From NCBI GenBank assembly GCA_965659115.1, contig CBFHUP010000004.1, positions 1 through 64,000 on the forward strand: a stretch of 64,000 bases of DNA. The letters are read 5' to 3'. Shown here one piece after another: positions 16,166 through 23,791 of the stretch (its first letter is position 1; every line of letters starts with the position of its first letter). The notes beneath the pieces are model-generated. The model saw nothing but the letters and a program-made list of their open reading frames with translations. It ran no database searches and was not told the DNA's origin. This DNA comes from UBA8752 sp965659115 (lineage in GTDB: Bacteria > Bacteroidota > Bacteroidia > Flavobacteriales_D > Sanyastnellaceae). Made by a program: the position numbers and the translations under genes.

Positions 16166-16917
16166 CAGTAGTAACCTTGGCTGGCGTCTCGAGGCTCCGC
16201 CTCAGAGATTCGCTGGGGATACACCAAACGAATGGACTTGATCTTGTCCAGCAAGCTCTCTTCCTTCGTTCTGCTGTAGCGCTCCTCGAGCGCCGCGTAT
16301 GACACGTTAAACTTGGCCATGGACAGCTCGTCCCGCAACTCGTTAACCGCCGCTTCCAACTCGTTCTGAACTTGCAAATACAAGTCGTAGGAGGTGCTGC
16401 GGTCTGTTTGGAGGCTGATCAGTGCTGAACCAGGCAGCTCTTTGTAGTCGCCTCCGAACAACTCGATCGCCGTCAACTTTTCCCGAATGCGTTCTGCTGC
16501 CTTTGGCTGTCCGGCAGCCAAATAGCTTTGCTCCAACGGGATCAACTCTGCTTTGCGGACCCATTGACGCTCAGGATACTTCATGTTGTCATCTCCCAAG
16601 GTCACGTTTGGACGCTCTGGGTGCAGCAAACCTGTCCCAGTGGCCACCAAGAAATCCTTGGCGCCATCCTTAAGTTGACTGATGGACATGACTTCCTTTT
16701 CGACCAGCAACTCGTCGCGGAAATTGGTCCTGACGTTGTAAACGTCTCCGTCTTTCACTTCCTGTTGCTCCATGTCCGGCGGGACTGGAGGAGGAAGTTG
16801 ACGCTTGACGCCTTCATCGCTGTCGATGGTGGTGGTCACCAACCAGAAAATCAGCAACAAGAAGGCGATGTCAGCCATCGACCCTGCATTGATTTCTGGT
16901 ATTTCTCTACGAGCCAT
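16165..16917 (-). CDS. exbD: ExbD/TolR-family protein with unusually long periplasmic domain (cluster 1, first copy)
   Basis: 250 residues, about 100 longer than typical ExbD. The membrane helix keeps the aspartate (SMADIAFLLLIFWLVTTT, about residues 13-30). After the usual DEGVKRQLPPPVPPD linker there is an insertion of about 100 residues (roughly 85-190) with PERPNVTLGDDNMKYPERQ and LIPLEQSYLAAGQPKAAERIREKL. Then a second ExbD-like stretch with coiled-coil character (VQNELEAAVNELRDELSMAKF) closes the protein. The pairing of a long and a short ExbD is typical of Bacteroidota TonB systems. Confidence 0.87.
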   Translation of the reverse strand: MARREIPEINAGSMADIAFLLLIFWLVTTTIDSDEGVKRQLPPPVPPDMEQQEVKDGDVYNVRTNFRDELLVEKEVMSISQLKDGAKDFLVATGTGLLHPERPNVTLGDDNMKYPERQWVRKAELIPLEQSYLAAGQPKAAERIREKLTAIELFGGDYKELPGSALISLQTDRSTSYDLYLQVQNELEAAVNELRDELSMAKFNVSYAALEERYSRTKEESLLDKIKSIRLVYPQRISEAEPRDASQGYY

Positions 16918-16923
16918 GAGCGC

Positions 16924-17376
16924 TTAGAGCCAGTTCTTGAGGATGGACTTGCCTTCCACCGCGAGGATGGAAACCAGCGCCAACAGCCCCAGAATGTAAA
17001 TGAATTGAATGCTCGCGTCGGCGATTTTCACGTCTTGCTCGGTCACCGTTGCTCCTCCGGCCAGCATGGCTGAAGTCACCGTAGTATCGGCCAAGGCCCA
17101 AGCGATGAAACCTGCTACGAAGAAGACCACGAAGCCGATCAAAGCTCCCATAGCACGCTTGGGTTGGGTGGCCAGCTTCTGAACGAAGTGGAAGATTCCG
17201 AAACCCAAGATGGCCAGCACGCATACGACGCCGGTGTACAGGTTCAGACTGACGAGACTTTCGACGGGCCCAGTAGGATCGTCGCTGTTGATGGCGGACA
17301 CCACCCAAATACAACCCAATGCGATGATCAGGATGCGGAGGGCGATGAGGGCCGTGCGGATGACGTTGGCTTGCAT
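16924..17376 (-). CDS. Small multi-spanning membrane protein between exbB and exbD, function unknown
   Basis: 150 residues with about four hydrophobic segments: LIALRILIIALGCIWVVSAI near the N-terminus, LYTGVVCVLAILGFGIFHFV, MGALIGFVVFFVAGFIAWAL and FIYILGLLALVSILAV near the C-terminus. I do not recognise a named domain. It sits 30 bp after exbB and 6 bp before exbD on the same strand. I infer a role in assembly or stability of the energising complex, as a membrane partner specific to this class of cluster. Confidence 0.7.
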   Translation of the reverse strand: MQANVIRTALIALRILIIALGCIWVVSAINSDDPTGPVESLVSLNLYTGVVCVLAILGFGIFHFVQKLATQPKRAMGALIGFVVFFVAGFIAWALADTTVTSAMLAGGATVTEQDVKIADASIQFIYILGLLALVSILAVEGKSILKNWL

Positions 17377-17406
17377 GGTACTGCTGTTTTGCGACCGCAG
17401 AACCGA

Positions 17407-18261
17407 TCAGCCGTTCAACTTCTTGCGATAAACGAGGTCCACGAGGTCCATGGACGCCTCTTCCATATCGAAGACGATGCCGTCAATCTTGGAGAGGATG
17501 TAGTTGTAGAAGATCTGAAGAATGATCGCCACCACGAGACCGGATACGGTCGTGATCAACGCCACCTTAATACCGCCCGCAACGATGGACGCATTGATGG
17601 TGTTGGCTTGGGCAATCTTGTCGAACGCCTCGATCATACCAATCACCGTTCCCATAAATCCGAGCATGGGAGCCAAAGCGATGAACAAGCTGATCCAGCT
17701 CAAGCCGCGCTCGAGCTTGGTGCTCTCCAAGCTTCCGTAATCTTCTACGGCCTTGGCGAGTTCCTCGTAGCTGCCGCCGCTGCGGTCAAGGCCCTGATGG
17801 AAGATGGCGGCTACTGGGCCGCGGCTGTTGGCGCACACCTCCTTGGCGGCGTCTACTCCTCCGCTGTTCATGGCGTCCTCCACCTTGGTCAACAGACCCT
17901 TGGTGTTGGTGGTGGCCATGTTGAGGTAAATGATGCGCTCAATGGCCAACGCCAATCCGAAGATCAGACAGAGTACAACGAAGCTCATGAAGAGCACACC
18001 GCCCTCAATGATCCGCAGTTTGATTTGCTGGCGGGCTCCAGTGACCTCAACGGTCTCTTCTGGCATCGCAGATGCTTCCTCAGCGACGGGCATGGGTGCT
18101 GGAGCGGCAGCACTGTCCATCATGGCAGAATCGGCCATGGCACTGTCAGGGACCATGACGATCATGGAGTCGCCTGACATAAAAATGGTATCTCCTTCCT
18201 GAGCGATAACAGGAGCGGTAAACATGAGGGCCACTGCAAAGAGGGCGAACAACTTCTTCAT
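17407..18261 (-). CDS. exbB: ExbB/TolQ/MotA-family proton channel protein (cluster 1)
   Basis: 284 residues. It begins with a cleavable signal peptide (MKKLFALFAVALMFTAPVIAQ), then about 55 residues rich in Met, Ala, Pro and acidic side chains (SAMADSAMMDSAAAPAPMP), then three membrane helices. The core has LERGLSWISLFIALAPMLGFMGTVIGMIEAFD and a conserved last helix region GGIKVALITTVSGLVVAI. The signal peptide plus periplasmic extension is absent from E. coli ExbB but seen in ExbB of other bacteria. ATG 18261 gives the signal peptide; upstream codons lack coding character. Confidence 0.93.
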   Translation of the reverse strand: MKKLFALFAVALMFTAPVIAQEGDTIFMSGDSMIVMVPDSAMADSAMMDSAAAPAPMPVAEEASAMPEETVEVTGARQQIKLRIIEGGVLFMSFVVLCLIFGLALAIERIIYLNMATTNTKGLLTKVEDAMNSGGVDAAKEVCANSRGPVAAIFHQGLDRSGGSYEELAKAVEDYGSLESTKLERGLSWISLFIALAPMLGFMGTVIGMIEAFDKIAQANTINASIVAGGIKVALITTVSGLVVAIILQIFYNYILSKIDGIVFDMEEASMDLVDLVYRKKLNG

Positions 18262-18318
18262 GGTGAAGGGATGAATCGTGGTTGTGTCGTTGTGAACGAA
18301 CCTTCGGCTCGCGAAGGG

Positions 18319-18326
18319 CGAATTTA
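18319..18326 (-). promoter_or_regulatory. -7 box (TAAATTCG) for the exbB-exbD cluster
   Basis: Minus-strand TAAATTCG, one base from TAnnTTTG, 57 nt before the exbB ATG. The same octamer lies before the giant T9SS gene at 32183-32190. Unlike most boxes in this window, it predicts a normal leader. Confidence 0.45.
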
Positions 18327-18391
18327 GGCAATCGACTTCCACCCCGACAACAGCACTGCCAACATGGTGGAGATTTCCCTCAATTAGGCGG

Positions 18392-19339
18392 TTACAACTC
18401 TCCCATTCTGCCGGCTTGGTAATCGGCGATACAACGCTGAATTTGAGCGCGGTTGTTCATGACGAAGGGGCCATAAGAGACCACAGGCTCGTCCAACGGC
18501 TGGCCTCCCAATACCAAAAATTCAGCCCCTATTTCGCTGTAGAATCGCAGCACATTTCCGCCCCTGTGGTAAAGGGCCAACTGTTGTTTCGCCAATTCGC
18601 GCTGCCCTTCCACCTCCAGTTTTCCATCGATCATGTGCAGAAAAGCGTTGTGCAGAGGGTCCACAGGAAGGTCCAACCGAGCCCCTGCCTTGAGTTGGAC
18701 ATGGTGGTAAAATGCAGGGCTGTGCAATTCTGTGGGAGAAGCCGCTCCAAAAGCTTCTCCCATGATCACTTTGATGCGGTAGTCATCCGTTTCGACAACC
18801 GGAAAATCCGTTTTATCGCGCAGCGTGGTCAACGGAGTGCTGAATTTTTGGGACGCGGGAAGGTTTAACCAGATTTGAAAGCCGTGCACAACGCCGCCAT
18901 CTCTTCGAATTTCCATGCTGCTCACCTCTTCGTGCACGGCGCCGCGTCCAGAGCTGAATACCATGAATTGGCCTTCGCGGTAAATCAAGTCGTTGTCTAG
19001 ACTGTCTGTGTGCCGGCCACTGCCCGAAAGCAGATAGGTGGTCGGCGCCACCCCAGCGTGTGGATGCGCCTTGATGTCCATGCCGAGCGTACCGGGATCG
19101 ATCTGGAGTGGACCAAACTCATCGAGCATCACAAATGGAGACACCAGATCGGTATGGTCTCCTGCGAAACCGCGCAGCACGGGTACATTTTGAACCATGG
19201 TGCGCTGGCACTCTAAAACCTGGGCCACTTTGCGTTCTCCGCCCTCACCCCACATGCCAGAGGCGGCCCTCAACCAATTGGGGACCGTCGCTGCGGCGCC
19301 CACAATGGCGGAGCCTTTGATGAATCTTCTGCGCAACAT
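18392..19339 (-). CDS. Pirin-family bicupin with Tat signal peptide
   Basis: 315 residues. The N-terminus MLRRRFIKGSAIVGAAATV has an RRxFxK motif, a hydrophobic core and an alanine-rich end, that is, a twin-arginine signal. The mature part is a pirin: the metal ligands are H92 and H94 in KAHPHAGVAPTTYLL, H136 and E138 in GRGAVHEEVS, and GFQIWLNLPASQK follows. Family members act as quercetinases or regulators and are normally cytoplasmic. Export as a folded metalloprotein is inferred from the signal. A TATCTTTA box ends 4 nt before the ATG. It ends 67 bp from the ExbB-box region and is transcribed alone. Confidence 0.85.
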   Translation of the reverse strand: MLRRRFIKGSAIVGAAATVPNWLRAASGMWGEGGERKVAQVLECQRTMVQNVPVLRGFAGDHTDLVSPFVMLDEFGPLQIDPGTLGMDIKAHPHAGVAPTTYLLSGSGRHTDSLDNDLIYREGQFMVFSSGRGAVHEEVSSMEIRRDGGVVHGFQIWLNLPASQKFSTPLTTLRDKTDFPVVETDDYRIKVIMGEAFGAASPTELHSPAFYHHVQLKAGARLDLPVDPLHNAFLHMIDGKLEVEGQRELAKQQLALYHRGGNVLRFYSEIGAEFLVLGGQPLDEPVVSYGPFVMNNRAQIQRCIADYQAGRMGEL

Positions 19340-19343
19340 GCCT

Positions 19344-19351
19344 TAAAGATA
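19344..19351 (-). promoter_or_regulatory. -7 box (TATCTTTA) 4 nt before the pirin start
   Basis: Minus-strand TATCTTTA, one base from TAnnTTTG, then AGGC and ATG. It has the same 4-nt spacing as the boxes of mgtE, lpxD, galE and others. Confidence 0.45.
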
Positions 19352-19431
19352 CAGGGGAGACGCCCTCCACTGGATTCACCTAGATGAAGAACGCGTCCCC
19401 GCTTTAGGCATCCTGGAAACGAGCGGGCATG

Positions 19432-19457
19432 AAAAAGCCGGCGTGGGCACGCCGGCT
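19432..19457 (-). terminator. Rho-independent terminator after tRNA-Ser
   Basis: On the minus strand AGCCGGCGTG and CACGCCGGCT form a perfect stem with a very small loop, followed directly by TTTTT. It begins 11 nt beyond the 3' end of tRNA-Ser and fits the direction of its transcription. Confidence 0.85.
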
Positions 19458-19467
19458 GCTTCTGTTG

Positions 19468-19555
19468 CGGAGAGACGGGGATTCGAACCCCGGATACCCT
19501 TTTGGAGTATACACGCTTTCCAAGCGTGCGCCTTAAGCCACTCGGCCACCTCTCC
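19468..19555 (-). tRNA. tRNA-Ser (anticodon GGA)
   Basis: 88-nt type II tRNA. The acceptor stem GGAGAGG pairs with the 3' end CTCTCC, the anticodon loop CTTGGAAAG carries GGA, a long variable arm (ATACTCC...GGGTAT) follows, and the T arm contains GGTTCGAATCC. The discriminator is G, as expected for serine. The 3' CCA is not encoded. Confidence 0.96.
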
Positions 19556-19652
19556 TGATCAGCTTGATTCTTCTCACTGAATGGGCGCGCAAGTTACCCC
19601 ATAATTCAACGCGATGGGCAACCCTCAGAAGCGAGAGACTGCCCTGTAAGTT

Positions 19653-20699
19653 TCAACGGATGGTGTCCGCTGGAGTTTGCTCTCCTGCCAGCTCCATTTT
19701 GAAGGCGACCCTGAGTGACTCACGGTCGGGATGCAGCGCCGCCAGCACCATCAGCTTGGTGACCGCTGCTTCCAAAGTGATGTCCAAACTGGGCTCCACT
19801 CCGATGCGGGTCAGTCCGGCGCCCGTGACATAGCGGTTGGCATCGACCGAGCCCACTGAGCACTGGGTCACATTGACCAAAAAGATGCCCCTTTCTTGCG
19901 CCGCGGTCAGGATGCCCAGAAACAGGGGGTCACGTGGGGCGTTGCCCGAACCGTAGGTTCTCAAGACTGCCGCCCGGAGTCCCGGAATGCACAATTGATG
20001 GGAGAGCGCTTCTGGGGTCATGCCCGGAATCAAATGGACCACCGTCACCCCGGGATTGAGCCCTTCCAACAAACGCGCCTCTCCGCGCGGTCGAAGCAAG
20101 AGGTCTCGCCTGAACCTGACATGCACCCCCACTTCGCCCAAAGCTGGAAAGTTCGGGCTAACCAATGCTTGAAAACCCTCGGCGTCTTGCTTGTGAGAGC
20201 GGTTCCCGCGCATGAGCTCATCCCCGAAGTAGATGACGACCTCGCGGACCAGCGGACCTCGTTCGGGATCCGAAGAATCCCAAGTGCCTGCAATTTCAAT
20301 GGCGGTCAGGAGGTTTTCCTTGCCATCGGTGCGGACCACACCAATGGGCAACTGGCTCCCGGTAAGCACAATGGGCTTGCCAAAATTGGGCAGCATGAAG
20401 CTCAAGGCGCTCGCTGAATAAGCCATTGTATCGGTGCCGTGCAACACCACAAACCCATCGTAGCGGTCTCTTCGGTGGAACAGCAGCCGGGCCAATTCGC
20501 CCCAGCGCTCAATGGACATGTCACTGCTGTCAATGGGCGCCATCGGCTCAAAGTCCAACGCCACCTCCAGCGCATCAATTTCGGGAACCCGAGAGCGCAA
20601 GTGATCGAAGTCGAAAGGGCGCAATGCCCCCGTTTCCGGATCCTCGAATGACCCGATGGTTCCACCGGTGTAGACCAGAAGGATGCGGGCAGGGGTCAT
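19653..20699 (-). CDS. ansA: Type I L-asparaginase
   Basis: 348 residues. It hydrolyses asparagine to aspartate and ammonia. The first catalytic threonine is in YTGGTIGS near the N-terminus and the second in VLHGTDTMAYSASALSFML; LTGSQLPIG and RTDGKENLLTAIEIAG follow. There is no signal peptide, so this is the cytoplasmic AnsA type. ATG 20699 overlaps the stop of the tatD-like gene by 4 bp, so the two are translated from one message. Confidence 0.93.
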   Translation of the reverse strand: MTPARILLVYTGGTIGSFEDPETGALRPFDFDHLRSRVPEIDALEVALDFEPMAPIDSSDMSIERWGELARLLFHRRDRYDGFVVLHGTDTMAYSASALSFMLPNFGKPIVLTGSQLPIGVVRTDGKENLLTAIEIAGTWDSSDPERGPLVREVVIYFGDELMRGNRSHKQDAEGFQALVSPNFPALGEVGVHVRFRRDLLLRPRGEARLLEGLNPGVTVVHLIPGMTPEALSHQLCIPGLRAAVLRTYGSGNAPRDPLFLGILTAAQERGIFLVNVTQCSVGSVDANRYVTGAGLTRIGVEPSLDITLEAAVTKLMVLAALHPDRESLRVAFKMELAGEQTPADTIR

Positions 20700-21508
20700 G
20701 GCGTTGTGGGGTGGAATTGGGGCAACCGGAACAACCGTTCCGCATTGGCCGTTGAGAGGGCAGCCACCTCGGAAAGCGGGCGCTCTAACACGTCGGCCAC
20801 CCTTTGCCCCACCAAGGCGGTGTATGCCGGTTCGTTGCGTTTGCCTCGGTGCGGAACAGGTGCGAGATACGGGCTGTCCGTCTCGAGCACAATGCGGTCT
20901 TCGGGAAGAAGCGGAATCACGGCTTCCATGCCGGCCTTACGGAAGGTGGTCACGCCACCCAGGCCAAAGCAAAAGGATCCGTAAGCGGCGATTTTCTCCG
21001 CCTCAGCCGGTCCTCCTGTAAAACAATGGAAGACCCCACGGAGCGCGGAATTGGTGTATTGGTCCAACACGGCAAACGTGTCTTCAAAGGCCTCCCTCAC
21101 ATGCAAGACAATGGGCAAGTCTCGCTCCAAAGCCCATCCGATTTGACAATGAAGGGCATCGATTTGCAACTGGCGCGTCTTCTTTCCCCTAAAAAGGTCC
21201 ATTCCGATCTCACCTACGGCGATGCAAGGTTCGGCATCCAGCGCTTGCAAGATGGGCACGCACTCTGCTTCCCAACCTTCCTCGACGTGGCAGGGGTGCA
21301 ATCCCATCATGGGAAAACACCGCCCCGGATGAGCGGCGACCAAATCCAAGAGGGGACGGACACTCGCTGCATCAATGTTGGGCAACAAAATGCGTTCCAC
21401 CCCGGCCTCAAATGCGCGCTGCACGGCAGGGCCTCGGTCTTCCGCAAAGGCGTCTGCATAAGCATGACAGTGGGTGTCTATCCAATTGAGCTTGGGGGAA
21501 GTGTCCAT
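20696..21508 (-). CDS. TatD-family metal-dependent hydrolase/DNase
   Basis: 270 residues with a TIM-barrel metallohydrolase signature: IDTHCHAYADAF at the start, GLHPCHVEEG, GEIGMDLFRG, VLHVREAFEDT, VFHCFTGGPAEAEK and ETDSPYLAPVPHRGKRNEP. Relatives are 3'-5' exonucleases acting in DNA repair or D-aminoacyl-tRNA quality control. ATG 21508 is 10 bp after the hemJ stop; a GTG at 21547 would overlap hemJ and is less likely. Confidence 0.92.
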   Translation of the reverse strand: MDTSPKLNWIDTHCHAYADAFAEDRGPAVQRAFEAGVERILLPNIDAASVRPLLDLVAAHPGRCFPMMGLHPCHVEEGWEAECVPILQALDAEPCIAVGEIGMDLFRGKKTRQLQIDALHCQIGWALERDLPIVLHVREAFEDTFAVLDQYTNSALRGVFHCFTGGPAEAEKIAAYGSFCFGLGGVTTFRKAGMEAVIPLLPEDRIVLETDSPYLAPVPHRGKRNEPAYTALVGQRVADVLERPLSEVAALSTANAERLFRLPQFHPTTP

Positions 21509-21518
21509 TGCATCAAAA

Positions 21519-22073
21519 TTAAGCCCCGTCTCCAGTGCTCCTTCCACTGCGGGCTTTTTGGTAACGTTTAATCGCCAATGTGAGCAGCACAGCCAGCCCC
21601 AAAATGCCTCCTACACCCCACACCCAACCCACGGCGTCGCGCAGGACGATGAGAAAGACGACCGCGATCAAAATGACCGTTGGCACCTCATTGAGAAAAC
21701 GCAGCCGCATGGAACTGGAGGTTGGTTCTCCATTTTGGCATTGGGCCAGCAACCGCCCTCCAAGGATCATGTAGGCCCAAAGCAGACCCACAAAACCGAG
21801 CTTGACCCACATGAATGGCATGGACAACCACACCGGGTTCCACACGATGAGCGCGGTGCCAAAAACCGTGGCGAGGATGCCGCTCGGCAAGGTGATGGCG
21901 GCCCAAAGCCTCCGCTCCATGATGCGGAACTGGGGCACGAGCACATCGCGCTCGGCAGCAGGCTTGTCCAGGGCCTCACGGTGATAGATGAAAAGCCGAA
22001 ACAAGTAGAACAGCCCTGCGAACCAGGTCACAACGAATATGATATGGAGGGCCTTGAGGACGTCGTACGTCAT
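21519..22073 (-). CDS. hemJ: Protoporphyrinogen oxidase HemJ
   Basis: 184 residues with four or five membrane helices. It oxidises protoporphyrinogen IX to protoporphyrin IX in heme synthesis. The conserved histidine is in LKALHIIFVVTWFAGLFYLFRLFIYH; MERRLWAAITLPSGI and MWVKLGFVGLLWAYM with the conserved lysine follow, and the RLRFLNEVPTV segment is typical. A CACCTTTG box is 4 nt before the ATG. It heads a unit with the tatD-like gene and ansA. Confidence 0.9.
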   Translation of the reverse strand: MTYDVLKALHIIFVVTWFAGLFYLFRLFIYHREALDKPAAERDVLVPQFRIMERRLWAAITLPSGILATVFGTALIVWNPVWLSMPFMWVKLGFVGLLWAYMILGGRLLAQCQNGEPTSSSMRLRFLNEVPTVILIAVVFLIVLRDAVGWVWGVGGILGLAVLLTLAIKRYQKARSGRSTGDGA

Positions 22074-22077
22074 GGTG

Positions 22078-22085
22078 CAAAGGTG
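22078..22085 (-). promoter_or_regulatory. -7 box (CACCTTTG) 4 nt before the hemJ start
   Basis: Minus-strand CACCTTTG, one mismatch from TAnnTTTG, then CACC and ATG. It shares the 4-nt spacing seen at several other starts. Confidence 0.45.
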
Positions 22086-22153
22086 AAGGAGTGTTGTCGT
22101 TTTTCGAGCATGCCCATTACAGACCGACCTTTGCAGGGCAACAAGCGCCCATT

Positions 22154-22669
22154 ATGGCTCCAAAAACACGCCTTGCGAAGGAGACCTTCGCCACGACCAC
22201 CCACATTGTATTGCCCAACGACACCAACGTGTTGGGCAACCTCATGGGCGGACAACTTCTGAACTGGATGGACATTGCATCGGCCATCAGTGCCAACCGC
22301 CACTGCCGCAGGGTGGTGGTCACTGCTGCCGTCAACAACGTTTCATTCGACCAGCCCATTCGGCTCGGAGATACGGTCACCATTGAGGCCAAGGTCAGCC
22401 GCTCTTTCAGCAGCTCCATGGAAGTGTTCATGGAGGTATTTGTGGAGGACAATGCCACGGGCGAGCGTTCCAAATCCAACGAGGCCATGTACACCTTTGT
22501 GGCCGTAGACCAGCTTGGGGCTCCGATTGGAGTCCCGGAACTGATTCCGGAAACGGAAGAAGAAAAGAACCGCTTTGACGGCGCCTTGCGCCGGCGTCAA
22601 CTGCGCTTGATCCTCGCCGGTAAAATCAATCCACAAGACGCGACCGAACTCAAGGCGCTGTTTGTTTGA
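22154..22669 (+). CDS. Hotdog-fold acyl-CoA thioesterase
   Basis: 171 residues of the YciA/BACH-type hotdog family. LPNDTNVLGNLMGGQLLNWMDIAS contains the conserved Asn and the active-site Asp, and VNNVSFDQPIRLGDTVTIEAKV follows. It hydrolyses acyl-CoA to free acid and CoA. I chose ATG 22154 because the fold starts there. The 3' end overlaps the convergent GT9 gene by 20 bp. Confidence 0.9.
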   Translation: MAPKTRLAKETFATTTHIVLPNDTNVLGNLMGGQLLNWMDIASAISANRHCRRVVVTAAVNNVSFDQPIRLGDTVTIEAKVSRSFSSSMEVFMEVFVEDNATGERSKSNEAMYTFVAVDQLGAPIGVPELIPETEEEKNRFDGALRRRQLRLILAGKINPQDATELKALFV

Positions 22670-23693
22670 GCAAGGCCTCTATTTCAGCCACAATCCGATC
22701 TGGGGATACCCGCTCTGGGCAGCGCACCTTGTGTCGACAGCGGTCCCCCAGCCTGCTGCAAGGACGGTTCCGCTCCGGACCTTCCGGCTCGAGTTGAACG
22801 GTCCTTGGATGCGGCATCCAAGGACCCATGCCCAATGCGGGGGAAGTGCACCCCCATACGACCACCATGGGCACCTGAAGGGCGGCTCCTGCGTGCATGG
22901 CTCCAGTATCTCCTGCCACCAACAAGGCCCCCCTTCGAATCACCTCAAAGGTTGCTGACCACGTCGCCACCCCGCAGTGGTTGATCACGTCGCCGTCGGG
23001 ATGACCTGCCAAGAGTTTAGCACCCATGGCAGCCTCCTCTGGACCTCCGATCAGGTCCACAGACCTGCCGTGCGCTGTCAAATGGGCCAGAATGGTGCGC
23101 CAATGCTGCAGCGGGATGGCCTTCCCAACGTGTGCCGCCCCCAAGGCCAGCACCACCCGACTGCTGAGAGAAGGGGAGGTGATCGGAGGGCCTTCAGCTG
23201 CACATTCGGGCAACGCCAACGCGCCCACATCACCACGACCTCCCAGCGCCGATAGGGCATCGCCGAATGGAGTCAGGGTCTTCAAATAGCGCTCAACCAC
23301 ATGCTCCTTTCCCAACCTATTGAGACCAAAACGGACGAGCAAAATCTTCTCCCAGCTTTTCTTGTCGACGGTCAGGTCGAGCGTGCCTTCCTTTCTGAGG
23401 GCCCTCTTGATGAAACCCGAACGGGCACTCGCATGCAGGTCTATGACATAGTGAAAGCCGACTTCCACCAAGGCCTCTTCTACCTCTGCTGTGGTCTTGT
23501 CGATTGTCCACACTTGGTGCAGACCAGGCAACCCTTGCAAGGCCTCGGCATACGCCGACTTCGTCAAGTAATGGACTTCGACCTCCCCCTCCAACATGGC
23601 GTGCAAGGCGCGCACCACGGGAGACGTGAGGATCACATCTCCCATGCTGGAGAACCGGACGACGAGGACACGTGTGGGGCCTGTCTGCGACAT
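22650..23693 (-). CDS. Glycosyltransferase family 9 (heptosyltransferase-like)
   Basis: 347 residues. The N-terminus VLVVRFSSMGDVILTSPVVRAL is the classic GT9 motif. The donor lobe has LALGAAHVGKAIPLQHW, DLIGGPEEAA and LVAGDTGAMHAGAAL, where the D-T/S-G motif binds the nucleotide sugar. It probably adds a heptose or hexose to the LPS core on the cytoplasmic face of the inner membrane. The cysteine-rich end (PCSRLGDRCRHKVRCPE) is common in this group. A TACCTTCC box lies 5 nt before the ATG. Confidence 0.88.
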   Translation of the reverse strand: MSQTGPTRVLVVRFSSMGDVILTSPVVRALHAMLEGEVEVHYLTKSAYAEALQGLPGLHQVWTIDKTTAEVEEALVEVGFHYVIDLHASARSGFIKRALRKEGTLDLTVDKKSWEKILLVRFGLNRLGKEHVVERYLKTLTPFGDALSALGGRGDVGALALPECAAEGPPITSPSLSSRVVLALGAAHVGKAIPLQHWRTILAHLTAHGRSVDLIGGPEEAAMGAKLLAGHPDGDVINHCGVATWSATFEVIRRGALLVAGDTGAMHAGAALQVPMVVVWGCTSPALGMGPWMPHPRTVQLEPEGPERNRPCSRLGDRCRHKVRCPERVSPDRIVAEIEALLKQTAP

Positions 23694-23698
23694 CGGCG

Positions 23699-23706
23699 GG
23701 AAGGTA
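23699..23706 (-). promoter_or_regulatory. -7-like box (TACCTTCC) 5 nt before the GT9 start
   Basis: Minus-strand TACCTTCC, then CGGCG-type spacer of 5 nt and ATG. It differs from the TACCTTCG of gpmI and the reductase gene at the last base. Confidence 0.35.
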
Positions 23707-23720
23707 GTCCTTGAAATGCA

Positions 23721-23750
23721 GGAAGCCGCCCCCTTTCGGGAGCGGCTTCC
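23721..23750 (-). terminator. Strong hairpin after the giant T9SS gene
   Basis: GGAAGCCGC pairs perfectly with GCGGCTTCC, and three further C-G pairs close a four-base loop. It lies 41 nt past the stop of the giant gene. There is no long T-run on either strand, so it may be a Rho-assisted terminator or an mRNA-stabilising hairpin. Confidence 0.55.
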
Positions 23751-23791
23751 GCCTCAAGCGATTTGGTGAAACGCTTTCCTCTAGTCTGGAA

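Noticed and set aside
17164..18177. A 337-codon plus-strand frame opposite exbB
   Set aside because: Antisense to a well-defined ExbB; composition dominated by His, Asp, Gly and Gln as in other shadows.
20696..23693. A heme/DNA-repair 'system' linking hemJ, tatD-like and ansA
   Set aside because: The genes are contiguous, but each is an ordinary housekeeping gene, and adjacency alone does not support a joint function.
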